From Alphaproteobacteria bacterium (GTDB lineage: Bacteria > Pseudomonadota > Alphaproteobacteria > M2410): a stretch of DNA of 5,723 nt. The translations under genes and the position numbers were made by a program. Below, piece after piece: positions 5,694 to 5,723 of the stretch. Within the stretch, counting starts at the first letter, position 1. Every line of letters starts with the position of its first letter. Where the stretch lies: NCBI GenBank assembly GCA_021774955.1, contig JAJFIN010000191.1, forward strand, positions 1 to 5,723. Direction: 5' to 3'. The notes beneath the pieces were generated by a model that ran no database searches, was not told the DNA's origin, and saw nothing but the letters and a program-made list of their open reading frames with translations.

Positions 5694-5723
5694 ATGTTGC
5701 AATCACAGGTGAGTCGTGCTGAA
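5694..5723 (+). CDS. Probable start of a rightward gene (first 10 codons only)
   Basis: ATG 5694 is preceded by AGGA with a five-base gap, a very good ribosome site, and the frame stays open to the window edge (Met-Leu-Gln-Ser-Gln-Val-Ser-Arg-Ala-Glu). An in-frame GTG at 5664 is possible but lacks a good SD. Ten codons are too few to suggest a product. If real, it diverges from the propeller-protein gene and shares the 141-base gap that holds the dyad. Confidence 0.4.
   Translation, partial: MLQSQVSRAE

Overview
The window looks like an ordinary chromosomal segment of an alphaproteobacterium. This is inferred from the type of its GST, from an M61-like lipoprotein of a form I associate with sphingomonads and relatives, from a dyad repeat typical of that class between genes, and from GC content near 50%. 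I cannot name the genus. No RNA gene, CRISPR array, insertion sequence or phage gene was seen.

Layout: every complete gene is on the minus strand. From the left: an M61-peptidase-like outer-membrane lipoprotein cut off by the window edge (1-579); a 303-base gap with a palindromic repeat; a small protein with two membrane segments and an extracytoplasmic domain (883-1371); a GTT2-like glutathione S-transferase (1419-2042); a short-chain flavodoxin (2230-2736); an MFS transporter (2869-4101); and a large membrane-anchored protein with a beta-propeller-like extracytoplasmic domain (about 4275-5552). A probable plus-strand gene begins at 5694 and runs off the right edge.

The genes do not form an obvious pathway. 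The GST and the 162-residue membrane protein are 47 bases apart and may share a transcript. The flavodoxin has the richest upstream region: a perfect FNR/FixK-type box (TTGAT-N4-ATCAA), a well-placed -10 element, and a leader hairpin that would hide the Shine-Dalgarno sequence. This suggests control by oxygen at transcription and possibly a second layer at translation. The transporter has its own sigma70-like promoter, and a terminator-like hairpin separates it from the propeller gene upstream.

The two proteins of unknown function (883-1371 and 4275-5552) are visibly richer in AT than the GST, flavodoxin and MFS genes, so they may have been acquired separately. The divergent gap at the right end holds a large two-fold symmetric sequence that looks like an operator. 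I see no defence or other system that I would call new. The most testable leads are the flavodoxin control region, the right-end dyad, and the uncharacterised propeller-like membrane protein.
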